64,000 bases of DNA from G963663775 sp963664255 (GCA_963664255.1 OY760938.1:1984001-2048000); one strand, 5' to 3'. Counted from the stretch's first letter, positions 42,084 to 52,114 are shown. Program-made: numbers and translations. The notes: generated from the sequence alone by a model not told the origin.

Positions 42084-43061
42084 ATGACGATTGCTGAATT
42101 AAGAGAAAAATTAAATTGCCTTTATGAAGACGGAGCTGGTGCTGTTGCATATTTTATTCTTAAAATTGATAACCAATTATGTATTAGAATGGTTGATATT
42201 AAGAATGAATTCCTGAATGACTTAAAAACTTGTTATTTAAACAGTCTTTCTACCTCAATAATGAATACGGAGGATGCTAGAGTTGAAGAATTACAACTTT
42301 TGCAAATATCTGTTGCAGACCAAAGAGACAATGCCTTATATGAATATGACCTCGAGGACATTCCTGATGAACTCGCATTTTTTAATACAATTGCACAGGA
42401 TGGAGAACAACAAATTTTTTCGTCCAATAACGATAGTTTAAAAGATTTATTCGGATATGTGATTGCTGTAGGTACCAATCAGAACAAAGCGCTGCTCTTT
42501 AAAAAGCATTTTACAACAAGTTATTTTAGTCCTGAAAAGTTTTGTATTTTTGAATCAGATCATAGGTTTACTAAATTAGAAAAACCAATGATTAGGCTTG
42601 ATACTAATTTCGAGATGCTTTATGTTGATGGGACAATCGTAATTAAAAAACTTGACACATTAGAAAAATATGCAGGTTTCCATGATGTTATCAAACGAGA
42701 GGCTACTGTAAGTGTACAGGCTATCACAGAGGCAGACATTGTTGATAATGCTGAAGTTCTGAGAGATATGGTAGATGAAGTGAGTTTTGCGAGAAAGCTT
42801 ACCAAAACCGCAAAAGGGTCACCTGTACTTGGCAAAATACCAACGCCAGCCATCATAAACTTTGTCAAAAATCATCCTAAATTAAAGGATAAGATTAAGC
42901 TTACTCAAGACGAAAGCAAGTTGCATCTTGATACAAAGGAATCAAAAAAACAATTTTTGAAGCTGTTAAACGATGATTACTTACGTTCTGAATTAACACA
43001 GGCTTATTACGACAGCTTAGCAAAGGACACATTAACAGTTGAAGAACAAGGTGGTGAGTGA
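42084..43061 (+). CDS. kwaB: Kiwa protein KwaB (DUF4868)
   Basis: The 325-residue protein matches DUF4868/KwaB in length and pattern. Examples are MIRLDTNFEMLYVDGTIVIKK (about residues 172-191, shown broken: MIRLDTNFEM, LYVDGTIVIK) and the C-terminal FVKNHPKLKDKIKL...SKKQFLKLLNDDYLRSEL region. KwaB partners KwaA in Kiwa and is reported to act on phage DNA. The gene ends one base before hsdR. Having Kiwa between hsdS and hsdR makes it co-transcribed with the restriction enzyme. Confidence 0.82.
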   Translation: MTIAELREKLNCLYEDGAGAVAYFILKIDNQLCIRMVDIKNEFLNDLKTCYLNSLSTSIMNTEDARVEELQLLQISVADQRDNALYEYDLEDIPDELAFFNTIAQDGEQQIFSSNNDSLKDLFGYVIAVGTNQNKALLFKKHFTTSYFSPEKFCIFESDHRFTKLEKPMIRLDTNFEMLYVDGTIVIKKLDTLEKYAGFHDVIKREATVSVQAITEADIVDNAEVLRDMVDEVSFARKLTKTAKGSPVLGKIPTPAIINFVKNHPKLKDKIKLTQDESKLHLDTKESKKQFLKLLNDDYLRSELTQAYYDSLAKDTLTVEEQGGE

Positions 43062-43062
43062 A

Positions 43063-46000
43063 ATGCCAAAACTCTGCGAATCTGAAATAGAAATAATGAC
43101 CATAGAAGAACTTGTTTCTCTGGGGTATACATATCTTGCTGGTGTTGATATTGCACCTGAAATGCCAAATGCGGAACGAAACAGCTTTTCAGATATACTG
43201 CTCATGGATAGACTGAGCAATGCTCTTGCAAGGCTTAATCCTGCTGTGCCCTCTGAAGCAATAAGAGATGCAACTAAAAAATTATCTCGGATAGCGTCAT
43301 CTAATATGCTTACGGACAACGAAAACTTTCATCGTATGCTTGTTAATGGTGTTCCTGTGGAATACCGTAGTGGAAGTGATATTGTTGGTGATACCATTCG
43401 GATTTGTGACTTTTCGGGGGATGGCATAAAGAATAATGAGTTTCTTGTAGTAAATCAGTTTACCATCATAGAAAATAACAATAACAAAAGACCGGATGTA
43501 TTGATTTTTATAAATGGTATTCCAATGGTTTTGTTTGAACTAAAAAATCCAGCCGATGAAAATGCAACGGTTCGTAAAGCTTTTGACCAGATAGGAGCAT
43601 ACAAAGCCACTATTCCAAGTCTTTTTACTTATAATGAAATATGTATTGTATCTGACGGGCTAGAAGCAAAGGCAGGATCATTAACGGCTTCTTTTTCTCG
43701 TTTTAGTTCATGGAAAACAAAAGACGGTATAGAGGAAGCATCAAAATTTGATGATGAATTGTCGACATTAATACATGGGCTTTGCAATCCTGTTACCTTA
43801 CTCGATTATATAAAGAATTTTATCACATATGAAAAGACCAAGACAGAAGATAAGGAAACTAAAGTTACAAAGGTTGAAACAGTAAAAAAAATTGCAGCTT
43901 ATCATCAGTATTATGCAGTGAATAAGGCTGTATCCAGAACCATTGATGCGGCACAAGCAGATGGAACAAAAAAAGCGGGAGTCGTATGGCATACGCAAGG
44001 CGCTGGAAAATCTCTTTCAATGGTGTTTTATACTGGGAAAATGGTACAGATACTGAACAACCCGACTATCGTAGTCATTAATGATCGCAATGACCTTGAC
44101 GATCAGCTTTTCGATACTTTTGCAGATAACAGTGACCTGCTTAGGCAACCACCAAAGCAAGCGGACTCTTGCGAGGAATTGAAAGAACTTTTGAAGGTAG
44201 CGTCTGGAGGGATTGTATTTACTACTATACAAAAGTTTATACCAGACAATGATAAATCTGTATATGAACTGCTTTCGTCAAGAGATAATATAATTGTTAT
44301 TGCAGATGAAGCACATAGAACCCAGTATGGATTTAATGCAAAATTGAGAGATGTTAAGGATGAAAACAAAAATATTATAGGCCAACGCATAGCATATGGA
44401 TTTGCTAAGTATATGCGAGATGCAATGCCTAATGCAACATTTATTGGTTTTACTGGAACGCCTGTTGAAAAACAAGATGCAAATACTCCGGCTGTATTCG
44501 GTAACTATATCGATATTTATGATATTGCGCAGGCAGTTGAAGATAAGGTGACTGTTCGCATTTATTATGAAAGTAGATTAGCAAAAGTAAATCTCACAGA
44601 AGAAGGAAAGAAGCTAATAGAGCAGTTCGATGCAGAACTTGATGAAACAGATGAAATTGACGAAGCGAAAGAGGCTAAGTTAAAATGGGCAAAACTTGAG
44701 GCTATTGTTGGTAATAAAGATCGTATTAAAATTTTGGCAAATGATATTGTGACACATTTTGAGGACAGGCAAAAGGTGTTTACAGGAAAAGCTATGGTTG
44801 TTGCAATGAGCCGTCGTATAGCCGCTGATTTATATGATGAGATTATTAAGCTTCGAACGGATTGGCATAGCGATGATTTAGACAAGGGTGTTATCAAGGT
44901 AGTTATGACTACATCAAGCTCAGACGGTGCAAAATTGCAAAAACACCATACAACAAAAGCACAAAGAAAAGCACTGGCAAACCGCATGAAGGATGAAAAT
45001 GATGAGCTAAAAATAGTAATTGTTCGTGATATGTGGTTAACGGGTTTTGATGCACCTTGTATGAATACTATGTACATTGATAAGCCAATGAAAGATCACA
45101 GTTTAATGCAAGCAATTGCTCGTGTAAATCGTGTGTTTAAGGACAAGCCGGGTGGACTAATAGTTGATTATATTGGAATAGCCACAAACCTTAAAAAAGC
45201 ATTAGGTTTTTATGCAGAAAGTGGCGGAAAAGGTGTGCCTGCCGAAACTCATGAAAAAGCAGTTGCAATTATGATAGAAAAGCTAGAAGTAGTACGACAG
45301 CTGTTTTGTGGATTTGATTATTCTGATTTCTTTTCGGCACAGGTTAAGGACAAGCTCTCTTTAATACTTAAAGCGGAAGATTTCATACTTGCTCTTGATG
45401 ACGGTAAGAACAGATATATTAAGGAAGTTACTCTTTTGGGACAAGCTTATGCCCTTGCGAAACCAGACCCTAAGACAATAGAAAATGCTGAAGAAATAGC
45501 TTTTTTCCAAGCTGTAAAGGCTCGTATTTCGAAATTTGAATCAACGGGTAGTCGTGGTGGCGATGGGTATGATACAGTTATTAAAAACATAGTTGATTCT
45601 GCTATTGCATCAGACCAAGTTATTGATGTTTTTAATGCTGCTGGAATAGAAAAGCCAGAACTATCAATTTTATCAGATGAATTCCTAAAAGAAATTGAAG
45701 GAATGAAATACAAAAATGTAGCCATTGAATTATTAAAAAAATTGCTTTCAGATGAAATCAAAATACGATCTAGGCACAATCTTACGAAATCTAAATCATT
45801 AATGGATATGCTAGATGGTGCAATAAAACGATATCAAAATAACCTTTTAACGACAGCGGAGATAATCGATGAATTGATACGTATAGCAAAAGAAATCAAC
45901 GCTGCTGATAAAAGAGGAGACAAGCTTGGGTTAACAGAAGATGAGCTTGCGTTTTATGATGCTTTGGAAATAAACGATAGTGCGGTAAAAGTTTTAGGTG

Positions 46001-46221
46001 ATGAACAACTGAGAGAGATTGCTCGTGAACTAGCAGAAAAGGTGCGTAAAAACGCAACGATTGACTGGACTGTAAAAGAAAGTGTTAGAGCAAGGCTTAT
46101 GGTCATCGTGAGAAGAATACTTAATAAATACGGTTATCCTCCTGATAAGCAAAAAATTGCTATTGAGCATGTTATGAAACAAGCAGAGAATCTTGCGGAT
46201 TTTTGGACAAATACAAAATAG
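43063..46221 (+). CDS. hsdR: type I restriction endonuclease subunit
   Basis: The 1052-residue HsdR has an N-terminal nuclease domain (RPDVLIFINGIPMVLFELK, D and ExK), a helicase motor with Walker A (HTQGAGKSLSM) and DEAH box (VIADEAHRTQYG), motif III TGTP and motif VI QAIARVNRVF, then a helical tail. It translocates and cuts unmodified DNA when bound to HsdM/HsdS. I chose the ATG at 43063, next to the kwaB stop, after GGTGG. An intact terminator follows. Confidence 0.94.
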   Translation: MPKLCESEIEIMTIEELVSLGYTYLAGVDIAPEMPNAERNSFSDILLMDRLSNALARLNPAVPSEAIRDATKKLSRIASSNMLTDNENFHRMLVNGVPVEYRSGSDIVGDTIRICDFSGDGIKNNEFLVVNQFTIIENNNNKRPDVLIFINGIPMVLFELKNPADENATVRKAFDQIGAYKATIPSLFTYNEICIVSDGLEAKAGSLTASFSRFSSWKTKDGIEEASKFDDELSTLIHGLCNPVTLLDYIKNFITYEKTKTEDKETKVTKVETVKKIAAYHQYYAVNKAVSRTIDAAQADGTKKAGVVWHTQGAGKSLSMVFYTGKMVQILNNPTIVVINDRNDLDDQLFDTFADNSDLLRQPPKQADSCEELKELLKVASGGIVFTTIQKFIPDNDKSVYELLSSRDNIIVIADEAHRTQYGFNAKLRDVKDENKNIIGQRIAYGFAKYMRDAMPNATFIGFTGTPVEKQDANTPAVFGNYIDIYDIAQAVEDKVTVRIYYESRLAKVNLTEEGKKLIEQFDAELDETDEIDEAKEAKLKWAKLEAIVGNKDRIKILANDIVTHFEDRQKVFTGKAMVVAMSRRIAADLYDEIIKLRTDWHSDDLDKGVIKVVMTTSSSDGAKLQKHHTTKAQRKALANRMKDENDELKIVIVRDMWLTGFDAPCMNTMYIDKPMKDHSLMQAIARVNRVFKDKPGGLIVDYIGIATNLKKALGFYAESGGKGVPAETHEKAVAIMIEKLEVVRQLFCGFDYSDFFSAQVKDKLSLILKAEDFILALDDGKNRYIKEVTLLGQAYALAKPDPKTIENAEEIAFFQAVKARISKFESTGSRGGDGYDTVIKNIVDSAIASDQVIDVFNAAGIEKPELSILSDEFLKEIEGMKYKNVAIELLKKLLSDEIKIRSRHNLTKSKSLMDMLDGAIKRYQNNLLTTAEIIDELIRIAKEINAADKRGDKLGLTEDELAFYDALEINDSAVKVLGDEQLREIARELAEKVRKNATIDWTVKESVRARLMVIVRRILNKYGYPPDKQKIAIEHVMKQAENLADFWTNTK

Positions 46222-46225
46222 GAAA

Positions 46226-46270
46226 CGACCACACTAAAGTTTTACACTTTGGTGTGGTCGAGTTTTTTGC
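46226..46270 (+). terminator. terminator of the hsd/Kiwa operon
   Basis: GACCACACTAAAG / CTTTGGTGTGGTC with a 7-base loop and GTTTTTT, right after hsdR. Confidence 0.9.
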
Positions 46271-46324
46271 TATTCACTGAATGTATCTCTTAAAATTACT
46301 GGTTCATAATCTATGAGTTATTTT

Positions 46325-46747
46325 TTAAAAAATATTTTTTAAATATATTTCTATACTTCTTAAAGCCTTTTCAATAGAGCGTGATATTTGACTTTTATTA
46401 ACTCCTTCAGCTTTGGCAATAGCAGTCTTACTCATGCCCATAAAATAATGAGCATAGATCCGCTTTGCCTGCTTGTCAGGCAGAGAGGCAATGGCAACAT
46501 GGAGCTGCTGACTTGTGAGCTTACGTTCGTAAATCTCATCGGGTGAGAGCGAAACAAACAAGATGTCATGCTCAATTCCATCGCCACGGTCAAGGGAATA
46601 GTGAGCTTTATAGCGAAATTTTTTTCTCTCGTATGCTGCTTCAGCTTTTGCAGATTCCTCAAAGATAGCTAATAGTTCATCAGGAACGTCCACAAAGGTG
46701 TCTTGTGTGTAGAAGGGGTAATAATCTTTTAAATTTATTGTTTTCAT
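46325..46747 (-). CDS. element-type sigma-70-family regulator
   Basis: The 140-residue protein resembles the small sigma-like proteins of Tn916-type and related integrative elements. It opens MKTINLKDYYPFYTQDTF and ends in a region-4 helix-turn-helix (LPDKQAKRIYAHYFMGMSKTAIAKAEGVNKSQISRSIEKAL, in part). These proteins drive expression of excision or transfer genes. The ATG at 46747 follows AAAGGA and is preferred over an upstream in-frame start. A terminator-like hairpin lies in its leader, so attenuation is likely. Confidence 0.82.
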   Translation of the reverse strand: MKTINLKDYYPFYTQDTFVDVPDELLAIFEESAKAEAAYERKKFRYKAHYSLDRGDGIEHDILFVSLSPDEIYERKLTSQQLHVAIASLPDKQAKRIYAHYFMGMSKTAIAKAEGVNKSQISRSIEKALRSIEIYLKNIF

Positions 46748-46824
46748 ATTTTTCCATCCTTTCAATTTTTGGAGTTTGCTGAAATCGAAAGGACAGTGGT
46801 GGAGATCGGCAGTGAGGCTCTATA

Positions 46825-46860
46825 AAAGCAAAAAGGCCCAGCTGCATAGTGCAACCGGGC
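46825..46860 (-). terminator. terminator-like hairpin in the leader of the sigma gene
   Basis: Minus strand GCCCGGTTGCA pairs with GCAGCTGGGC, then CTTTTTGCTTTT. It lies between a 37-codon leader frame and the sigma gene, the arrangement of an attenuator. Confidence 0.65.
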
Positions 46861-46879
46861 ATAAGGGAATTATTAGAAG

Positions 46880-46993
46880 TTACATGATGATGTGTGTATT
46901 CATATTGATGAACGAAATATCCCGTTGGTGGAGCTGGACTTTTTTTAATGAATAATAAAAATCAGGTGGTGTATGACAAATAAAAATGGACAC
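46880..46993 (-). CDS. possible 37-residue leader peptide
   Basis: A GTG-started frame (MSIFICHTPPDFYYSLKKVQ...) lies behind GGAGG seven bases upstream and ends just before the attenuator hairpin of the sigma gene. No family is known to me. Its only visible support is the ribosome site and position. Confidence 0.35.
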   Translation of the reverse strand: MSIFICHTPPDFYYSLKKVQLHQRDISFINMNTHIIM

Positions 46994-47070
46994 AACGATA
47001 CCTCCTAATACCGTCGTGTCCTAAAAAATGGGCGACTTTAATACACCCTCCGCAATTCAATTTTTTTCAG

Positions 47071-47107
47071 AAAAACGGCGGCTTTGATTTTATCTCAAAA
47101 CCGCCGT
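47071..47107 (-). terminator. terminator of the marR/uvrA-like operon
   Basis: ACGGCGG...TTTGA arms (TCAAAACCGCCGT on the right). TTTTT follows on the minus strand. Confidence 0.75.
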
Positions 47108-47210
47108 CTGACTTCTTTATGCAATTACAGCACAACGAAACATCTGCCATAACTACGGTTTTTTTTATTTACCGTAGGGCAGATAAATTCTCGTATTCTA
47201 CTAAGTATGC

Positions 47211-47633
47211 CTATTGCTTTTCTGCGTATAAGTTCGTAATCCTTTTGCACATCAATGAAAAAGCATGCACTTCTTCCTCTGTTAATGCTTCTTCAATTAG
47301 GTTCATAATTTCATTCCCAAAATCCTCAACACGATTTAAAAAAGCTTTCCCCTCTTTGGTAAGAACAATATTGTAAGAGCGGCGGTCATTCGTCTGCCTT
47401 TCCTGAATAATATACTTTTTTTCCAGCAAACGCTTTGTTAATTTTGAAATACCAGATTGTGAGATACCTCTCATTTCAGCAAGTTCTTTCGTGGTTTTCG
47501 CCCCCTGCTTATTCAATGTATCGAGTATATAGTATTGTGCCGTTGAAACACCCTCAACATTGAAACGATTTGAATCTGATACAATCATGCATTGAAAGGG
47601 AACATAACTTTCCTCTAATTCTTTTATAGCCAT
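47211..47633 (-). CDS. MarR-family regulator
   Basis: The 140-residue winged-helix protein has TTKELAEMRGISQSGISKLTKRLLEKKYI as recognition region and the wing NDRRSYNIVLTKEG. It lies 12 bases downstream of a UvrA-like ABC ATPase gene on the same strand and presumably represses that operon until an inducer (drug or stress molecule) binds. Confidence 0.88.
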   Translation of the reverse strand: MAIKELEESYVPFQCMIVSDSNRFNVEGVSTAQYYILDTLNKQGAKTTKELAEMRGISQSGISKLTKRLLEKKYIIQERQTNDRRSYNIVLTKEGKAFLNRVEDFGNEIMNLIEEALTEEEVHAFSLMCKRITNLYAEKQ

Positions 47634-47645
47634 TAAGACAACCTC

Positions 47646-49907
47646 CTATTTTTCATTAATATACTTTTTCAGGTGCTTTCCAGTTAAAGAATCTGGACAG
47701 TTGATTAAATCTTTCGGTAATCCTGTAAACATAATCTTACCACCATTCTGTCCTGCATAGGGGCCTATGTCAATAATCCAATCTGCTTGACAGATAATAT
47801 CCAAATTGTGTTCTATAACAATAAGAGTGGAATTTTGTTCTACAAGGCGATTCATTACACTAATCAACTGTTTTATATCAGCCATATGCAAACCTGTTGA
47901 CGGTTCGTCCAAAACATAAATCTGTCCACCGTTTTCAAGTTCGGAAGCAAGTTTAATTCGCTGTAATTCACCACCTGAAAGCGTGCTTAATGGTTGTCCT
48001 AAAGAAACATAAGTGATACCAACGTCTGAAAGCCGTTTTAGTACCGTTACGATTTCTTTTTCCTGAAAAAATTCTAAGGCTTCTGTGACCGTCATTTTAA
48101 GGACATCGGCAATACTTTTTCCTCTTAGCTGATAGGCAAGTACTTCGTCCGAATAACGGTTTCCGTGACATTCCTCACATACCGTAACAATTGTATCCAT
48201 AAACGCCAAATCTGTATAAGTAACTCCTAGACCTTTGCAGGCAGGACAAGCACCTTGGGAATTGAAACTGAATAGGGAGGCGCTTACACCGTTCCTTTTC
48301 GCAAATAATTTTCTGATAATGTCAAAGATACCTGTAAAGGTGGCAATGTTGGAACGTTTTGATGCTTGAATCCCTTTCTGATCAATAAAAACAGTTTCTG
48401 GATATAACCGAGGCAATACCCCATTAATAAGCGTACTTTTTCCTGAACCGGCAACCCCTGTGACAACAGTCATTACCCCTTTTGGTATATTAACCGAAAG
48501 GTTCTTCAAATTATGCATGGTTGCATTTTGAATAGAAAGCCAACCTTTTGGGGCACGAATATCAGATTTTAGTTTGGAGCAGTAGGATAAGTATTTTCCC
48601 GTGAGAGTACCCGCTGTTTTCAGCCCATCTAAATTTCCTTGATATACAACTTCCCCTCCGTGGGTTCCCGCACCTGGTCCCATATCAATAATATGGTCTG
48701 CAATTTTTATCATGTCAGGGTCATGCTCTACGATTAGAACAGTATTCCCTTTATCACGCAATAACCTCATAAGCTCGTTAATCTTGCTTATGTCATGAGG
48801 GTGAAGCCCTATACTTGGTTCGTCAAATATGTAAGTAAGGTCAGTCAAGCTACTGCCAAGCTGGCTAACCATTTTAATTCTTTGAGACTCGCCGCCTGAA
48901 AGTGTAGATGTTTCTCTGCTTAAACTTAAATAGCCCAGTCCTATGGATATCATGTGCTGAATCCGATTCACAAGTTCCGAAACGATTGTAGCGGCTACGG
49001 GAGCATGAATAGATTGAACAAAATCCAAAAGCTCATTTATTTGCATATCTGCGCATTCCGCAATATTTTTACCGTTCACTTTGCAAGATAGTACCTTATC
49101 ATTCAAGCGTGTTCCATGACAGTGGGGACAATCCTGTTTTACAACAAACCGCTCAATTTCTTTTCCATATCTAACCTTTTCGCCATCTTCTTTTTTAAGA
49201 AAACTCCGTTCAATGCGTGGAATCAAACCCTCATACAATGAGGTTTTATGCCATTCGGGGGTAGGATTTTTAACCTTAATTCCATCAGCGTAAAGTAACA
49301 GCTCCAGTTCTTCGGCAGAATAGTCCTTAATTGTTTTGTCATTATCAAAAAAGCCTGAATGAATATAGCGGGTTAATCGCCAACCGCCGGGTTCAAAAGT
49401 TGGAAAACGGATAGCCCCCTCATTTAAGGATTTATTTTTATCTAACAGCCTTTCAATATCAATGGTTTCAATTTTGCCCAAGCCCTCGCAATATTCACAC
49501 ATTCCAGCCGGATTGTTGAATGAAAAAACGTCTGAATAACCTACAAATGGCTCTCCAATTCTGGAAAACAATAAACGTAATACAGAATAAATATCTGTAA
49601 TTGTCCCAACTGTTGAACGAGCATTACCGCCTAATCGTTTTTGATTGATAATAAAGGCTACGGACAAATTTTCAATGGTGTCCACATCGGGTTTTCCGTA
49701 ATGTGGCATACGGTGGCGGATAAAACTGGTGTAGGTTTCATTTAATTGTCTTTGCGATTCTGCCGCTATTGTATCAAATACCAAAGATGATTTTCCTGAA
49801 CCGGAAACACCTGTAAAAACCGTAATTTCTTTTTTGGGTATCAGAACATTTATGTTTTTTAGATTTCGTTCCCTTGCACCTGATACCTGAATATAATTAT
49901 CAGACAT
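47646..49907 (-). CDS. UvrA-like ABC ATPase (UvrA2/drug-resistance type)
   Basis: The 753-residue protein has two ABC ATPase halves, with Walker A GVSGSGKSSL (about residue 34) and GVAGSGKSTL (about residue 488), signatures LSGGESQRI and LSGGELQRI, and UvrA zinc modules (CEYCEG, CPHCHG, CPACKG, CEECHG). It is about 190 residues shorter than housekeeping UvrA and so belongs to the UvrA2/DrrC-like class. Some of these protect against DNA-binding antibiotics. Pairing with a marR gene fits inducible resistance. AGTGAGG precedes the ATG. Confidence 0.88.
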   Translation of the reverse strand: MSDNYIQVSGARERNLKNINVLIPKKEITVFTGVSGSGKSSLVFDTIAAESQRQLNETYTSFIRHRMPHYGKPDVDTIENLSVAFIINQKRLGGNARSTVGTITDIYSVLRLLFSRIGEPFVGYSDVFSFNNPAGMCEYCEGLGKIETIDIERLLDKNKSLNEGAIRFPTFEPGGWRLTRYIHSGFFDNDKTIKDYSAEELELLLYADGIKVKNPTPEWHKTSLYEGLIPRIERSFLKKEDGEKVRYGKEIERFVVKQDCPHCHGTRLNDKVLSCKVNGKNIAECADMQINELLDFVQSIHAPVAATIVSELVNRIQHMISIGLGYLSLSRETSTLSGGESQRIKMVSQLGSSLTDLTYIFDEPSIGLHPHDISKINELMRLLRDKGNTVLIVEHDPDMIKIADHIIDMGPGAGTHGGEVVYQGNLDGLKTAGTLTGKYLSYCSKLKSDIRAPKGWLSIQNATMHNLKNLSVNIPKGVMTVVTGVAGSGKSTLINGVLPRLYPETVFIDQKGIQASKRSNIATFTGIFDIIRKLFAKRNGVSASLFSFNSQGACPACKGLGVTYTDLAFMDTIVTVCEECHGNRYSDEVLAYQLRGKSIADVLKMTVTEALEFFQEKEIVTVLKRLSDVGITYVSLGQPLSTLSGGELQRIKLASELENGGQIYVLDEPSTGLHMADIKQLISVMNRLVEQNSTLIVIEHNLDIICQADWIIDIGPYAGQNGGKIMFTGLPKDLINCPDSLTGKHLKKYINEK

Positions 49908-50114
49908 ACTTTTTCCTCACTTTTATTTATGTGACATAGTTAATATATGAGTGGGTTAACTATATTTTATCACCATTTTTATTTCTTTGCAATGACTAGA
50001 ATAGAATTTTGCGAAAAGTATAATAATTAGATCTAATTAAGTCATGAATATGATATGTGTAATCATATGCAAAGCATAAAGGTGAACGGTAAGATGTAAT
50101 AGGGTGAAATAATA

Positions 50115-50468
50115 ATGAAGCGTGAAATCGACAAATATGATTTTAAGGCTTTCGGTCAAGCCATAAAAGCAGCAAGAAAAGCAAAAGGAATATCGAGGAA
50201 TCAGTTAGCAGACCAAATGCACATTGCACCTCGGTATATTGCGTCCATTGAAAATAGTGGACAGCATCCCAGCCTGCAAATCTTTTATGAACTTGTCACT
50301 CTTTTAGATGTGTCGGTAGACCAGTTCTTTTTTCCAAATAATGAAACGGACAAATCTACGCAGCGCAGACAGCTTGAAAGCCTGCTTGATGATATAAGCG
50401 ATAATGGATTGCGGATAGTTACCGCCACAGCAAAAGAGGTTAAGGAAGTCGAAACAGAGGACGAATGA
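50115..50468 (+). CDS. XRE-family regulator of an integrative element
   Basis: The 117-residue protein has an N-terminal HTH_3 domain (IKAARKAKGISRNQLADQMHIAPRYIASIENSGQHPSLQIFYEL, in part) with a conserved FFPNNE segment and acidic tail. Almost identical layouts are found in clostridial conjugative elements next to mobilisation genes, where they control element functions. It is divergent from the uvrA-like gene; the interval 49908-50114 holds the promoters for both. Confidence 0.85.
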   Translation: MKREIDKYDFKAFGQAIKAARKAKGISRNQLADQMHIAPRYIASIENSGQHPSLQIFYELVTLLDVSVDQFFFPNNETDKSTQRRQLESLLDDISDNGLRIVTATAKEVKEVETEDE

Positions 50469-50709
50469 ATGTCCCAAGCACAACAGAATATGGAATAAGA
50501 AACGTTGCAGCCGATACGGGTTTGCAGCGTTTTTCTTTTATACTTACTAAGAAAACTTATTTTCTCGTTGTTATTGATATCTGAGCTGAAGTAAAGTGGC
50601 AAGCAGGGCATACGGGTGACCACCGTATGCTTTTGCTTGTTGGGGAGTATCCCCAATCCCCACTGAAACGATGATAAATCATCGTGCTACGCTCCCTTTG
50701 GGAGCTGAT

Positions 50710-50748
50710 AAAATCACAGAGCAGCTTACCGCTGTTCCTGTGATTTTT
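50710..50748. terminator. bidirectional terminator at the relaxase end
   Basis: AAAATCACAG / CTGTGATTTTT with inner GAGCAGC/GCTGTTC pairing. It overlaps the last codons of the relaxase gene. The interval 50469-50709 shows no gene. Confidence 0.7.
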
Positions 50749-52114
50749 CTTTTGCCTTTTGTTCCTGTTCCAGTCCTAAAAGGCGGTCGATATTTGCCTT
50801 GGCAGTCAAAATATCTTGCATTTCTTTTTTCGCTGAATGGTACTGCCCGTATGCCTTTTTCTTCTCTGAAAGCAAGTCGGTATATTCAGCTTGCAGGGTC
50901 TTAATGGTGGGGAGCTTTTTCATACTAAGCTCATCAAAAGCCGCCTTTGCCGCCTTGTGTAATGTCAGCTCGGCACGGTGTTCCTCATAAAACTTTTGTG
51001 AGTAGCCTGCCTTGCGATAGTGGGTGTAAACATCTCGGGTTTGGGCATAGTTGATAATGTGCTTTTTTAACACTTGTATTTCAGCTATACGCTTTTCGGA
51101 GGTTTTAATTTGAGTGTTCAGCTCGTCAAAAGTAGCAGTGCATTTCTTTGTTTTTTCCTGTAAATCAGAATAGGCAAGGAGCTTATGTTCCTGCAAGAAA
51201 TTGACGGTCTGTGCCATCTGCTTTAGGTTGAAAATCTTTGCCCACTGCTCGTAGCCTTTTCCCTTGCCTTGCTGTAATTTTGCCTGTATATCCACAAGCA
51301 GATTGACCGATTTTTCTTGCCGTTTTGGCTGTTTGGCAGCGGTTTTTTTGACTTCTCTTTGCGAAGCTTTCCCCTCAATGATTGCCTTGATTTCATCTTC
51401 TGAATATCCCTCACCAAGAGAGCGCAACCGGATAAACTTTTTCTGTTCAGCACACTTAAACCCATAATGCTTACCGCTTTTAATTTCATAGCCTGCACTC
51501 TGCATAAGCTGTAAAAATTTATCAAAGGTTTTTGGCTTTTGAGCAAGCACTTCATCAATGGTCTGTCTTAATTTATCAGAGTGTGAGAGGGGCTTATTAT
51601 CGCCAAGCCATTTGCCATAATGCCCCTTAGAGCGTTTGGGATTTTCAATGATTGAAAGGTTATTTTTAAGACAAATACGGTCTGATATTTTAGCGATCGC
51701 CCGACCGCTGCCAAGAAAATCCCGAAATTTTTTCTTGCAGTCAAGAGTAGTTGAGTTGAAGATAATGTGATTATGAATATGGGCTTTATCTATATGAGTA
51801 GCAACGATAAAAGCGTGGTTGCCTTTGGTGAGGCTCATACCAAGTTCATAGCCGATTTTATTTGCAAGCTCCGGCGATATTTCCCCCGGCTTAAAGGCTT
51901 GCCGTATCTGATAGGCAATGACATTGCTTGCTTGTTTTCTGCCTGTAATATCATCATATTGCCGCTTAGATAGCATAAACTCGCCTTGCACTGTTCGGGG
52001 GTCGCACTGGTAAGAGGATAGCAGTTCTCCGTCATTTGTTTTGTCGGGATTTTTCGCATAATCGGTGCGGTCAGCAAGACAATCTGCGATGGTTTTTCCT
52101 TTGTTTTGGTGCAT
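50726..52114 (-). CDS. MobA-type relaxase
   Basis: The protein is 462 residues from this ATG. Its relaxase domain carries the HUH metal site FIVATHIDKAHIHNHIIF-type motif (H-x-D-x-A-H-x-H-x-H, about residues 110-120). A long coiled-coil C-terminal half (about 260-460) follows. It nicks oriT and leads single-stranded DNA transfer. The native N terminus is probably eight codons earlier (ATTRLIS before MHQ), but the codon at the expected start, seven bases after GGAGG, is ATC rather than ATG. Either ATC/ATT initiates weakly or translation starts at this internal ATG. IS110 copy 3 sits just upstream. Confidence 0.88.
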   Translation of the reverse strand: MHQNKGKTIADCLADRTDYAKNPDKTNDGELLSSYQCDPRTVQGEFMLSKRQYDDITGRKQASNVIAYQIRQAFKPGEISPELANKIGYELGMSLTKGNHAFIVATHIDKAHIHNHIIFNSTTLDCKKKFRDFLGSGRAIAKISDRICLKNNLSIIENPKRSKGHYGKWLGDNKPLSHSDKLRQTIDEVLAQKPKTFDKFLQLMQSAGYEIKSGKHYGFKCAEQKKFIRLRSLGEGYSEDEIKAIIEGKASQREVKKTAAKQPKRQEKSVNLLVDIQAKLQQGKGKGYEQWAKIFNLKQMAQTVNFLQEHKLLAYSDLQEKTKKCTATFDELNTQIKTSEKRIAEIQVLKKHIINYAQTRDVYTHYRKAGYSQKFYEEHRAELTLHKAAKAAFDELSMKKLPTIKTLQAEYTDLLSEKKKAYGQYHSAKKEMQDILTAKANIDRLLGLEQEQKAKEKSQEQR

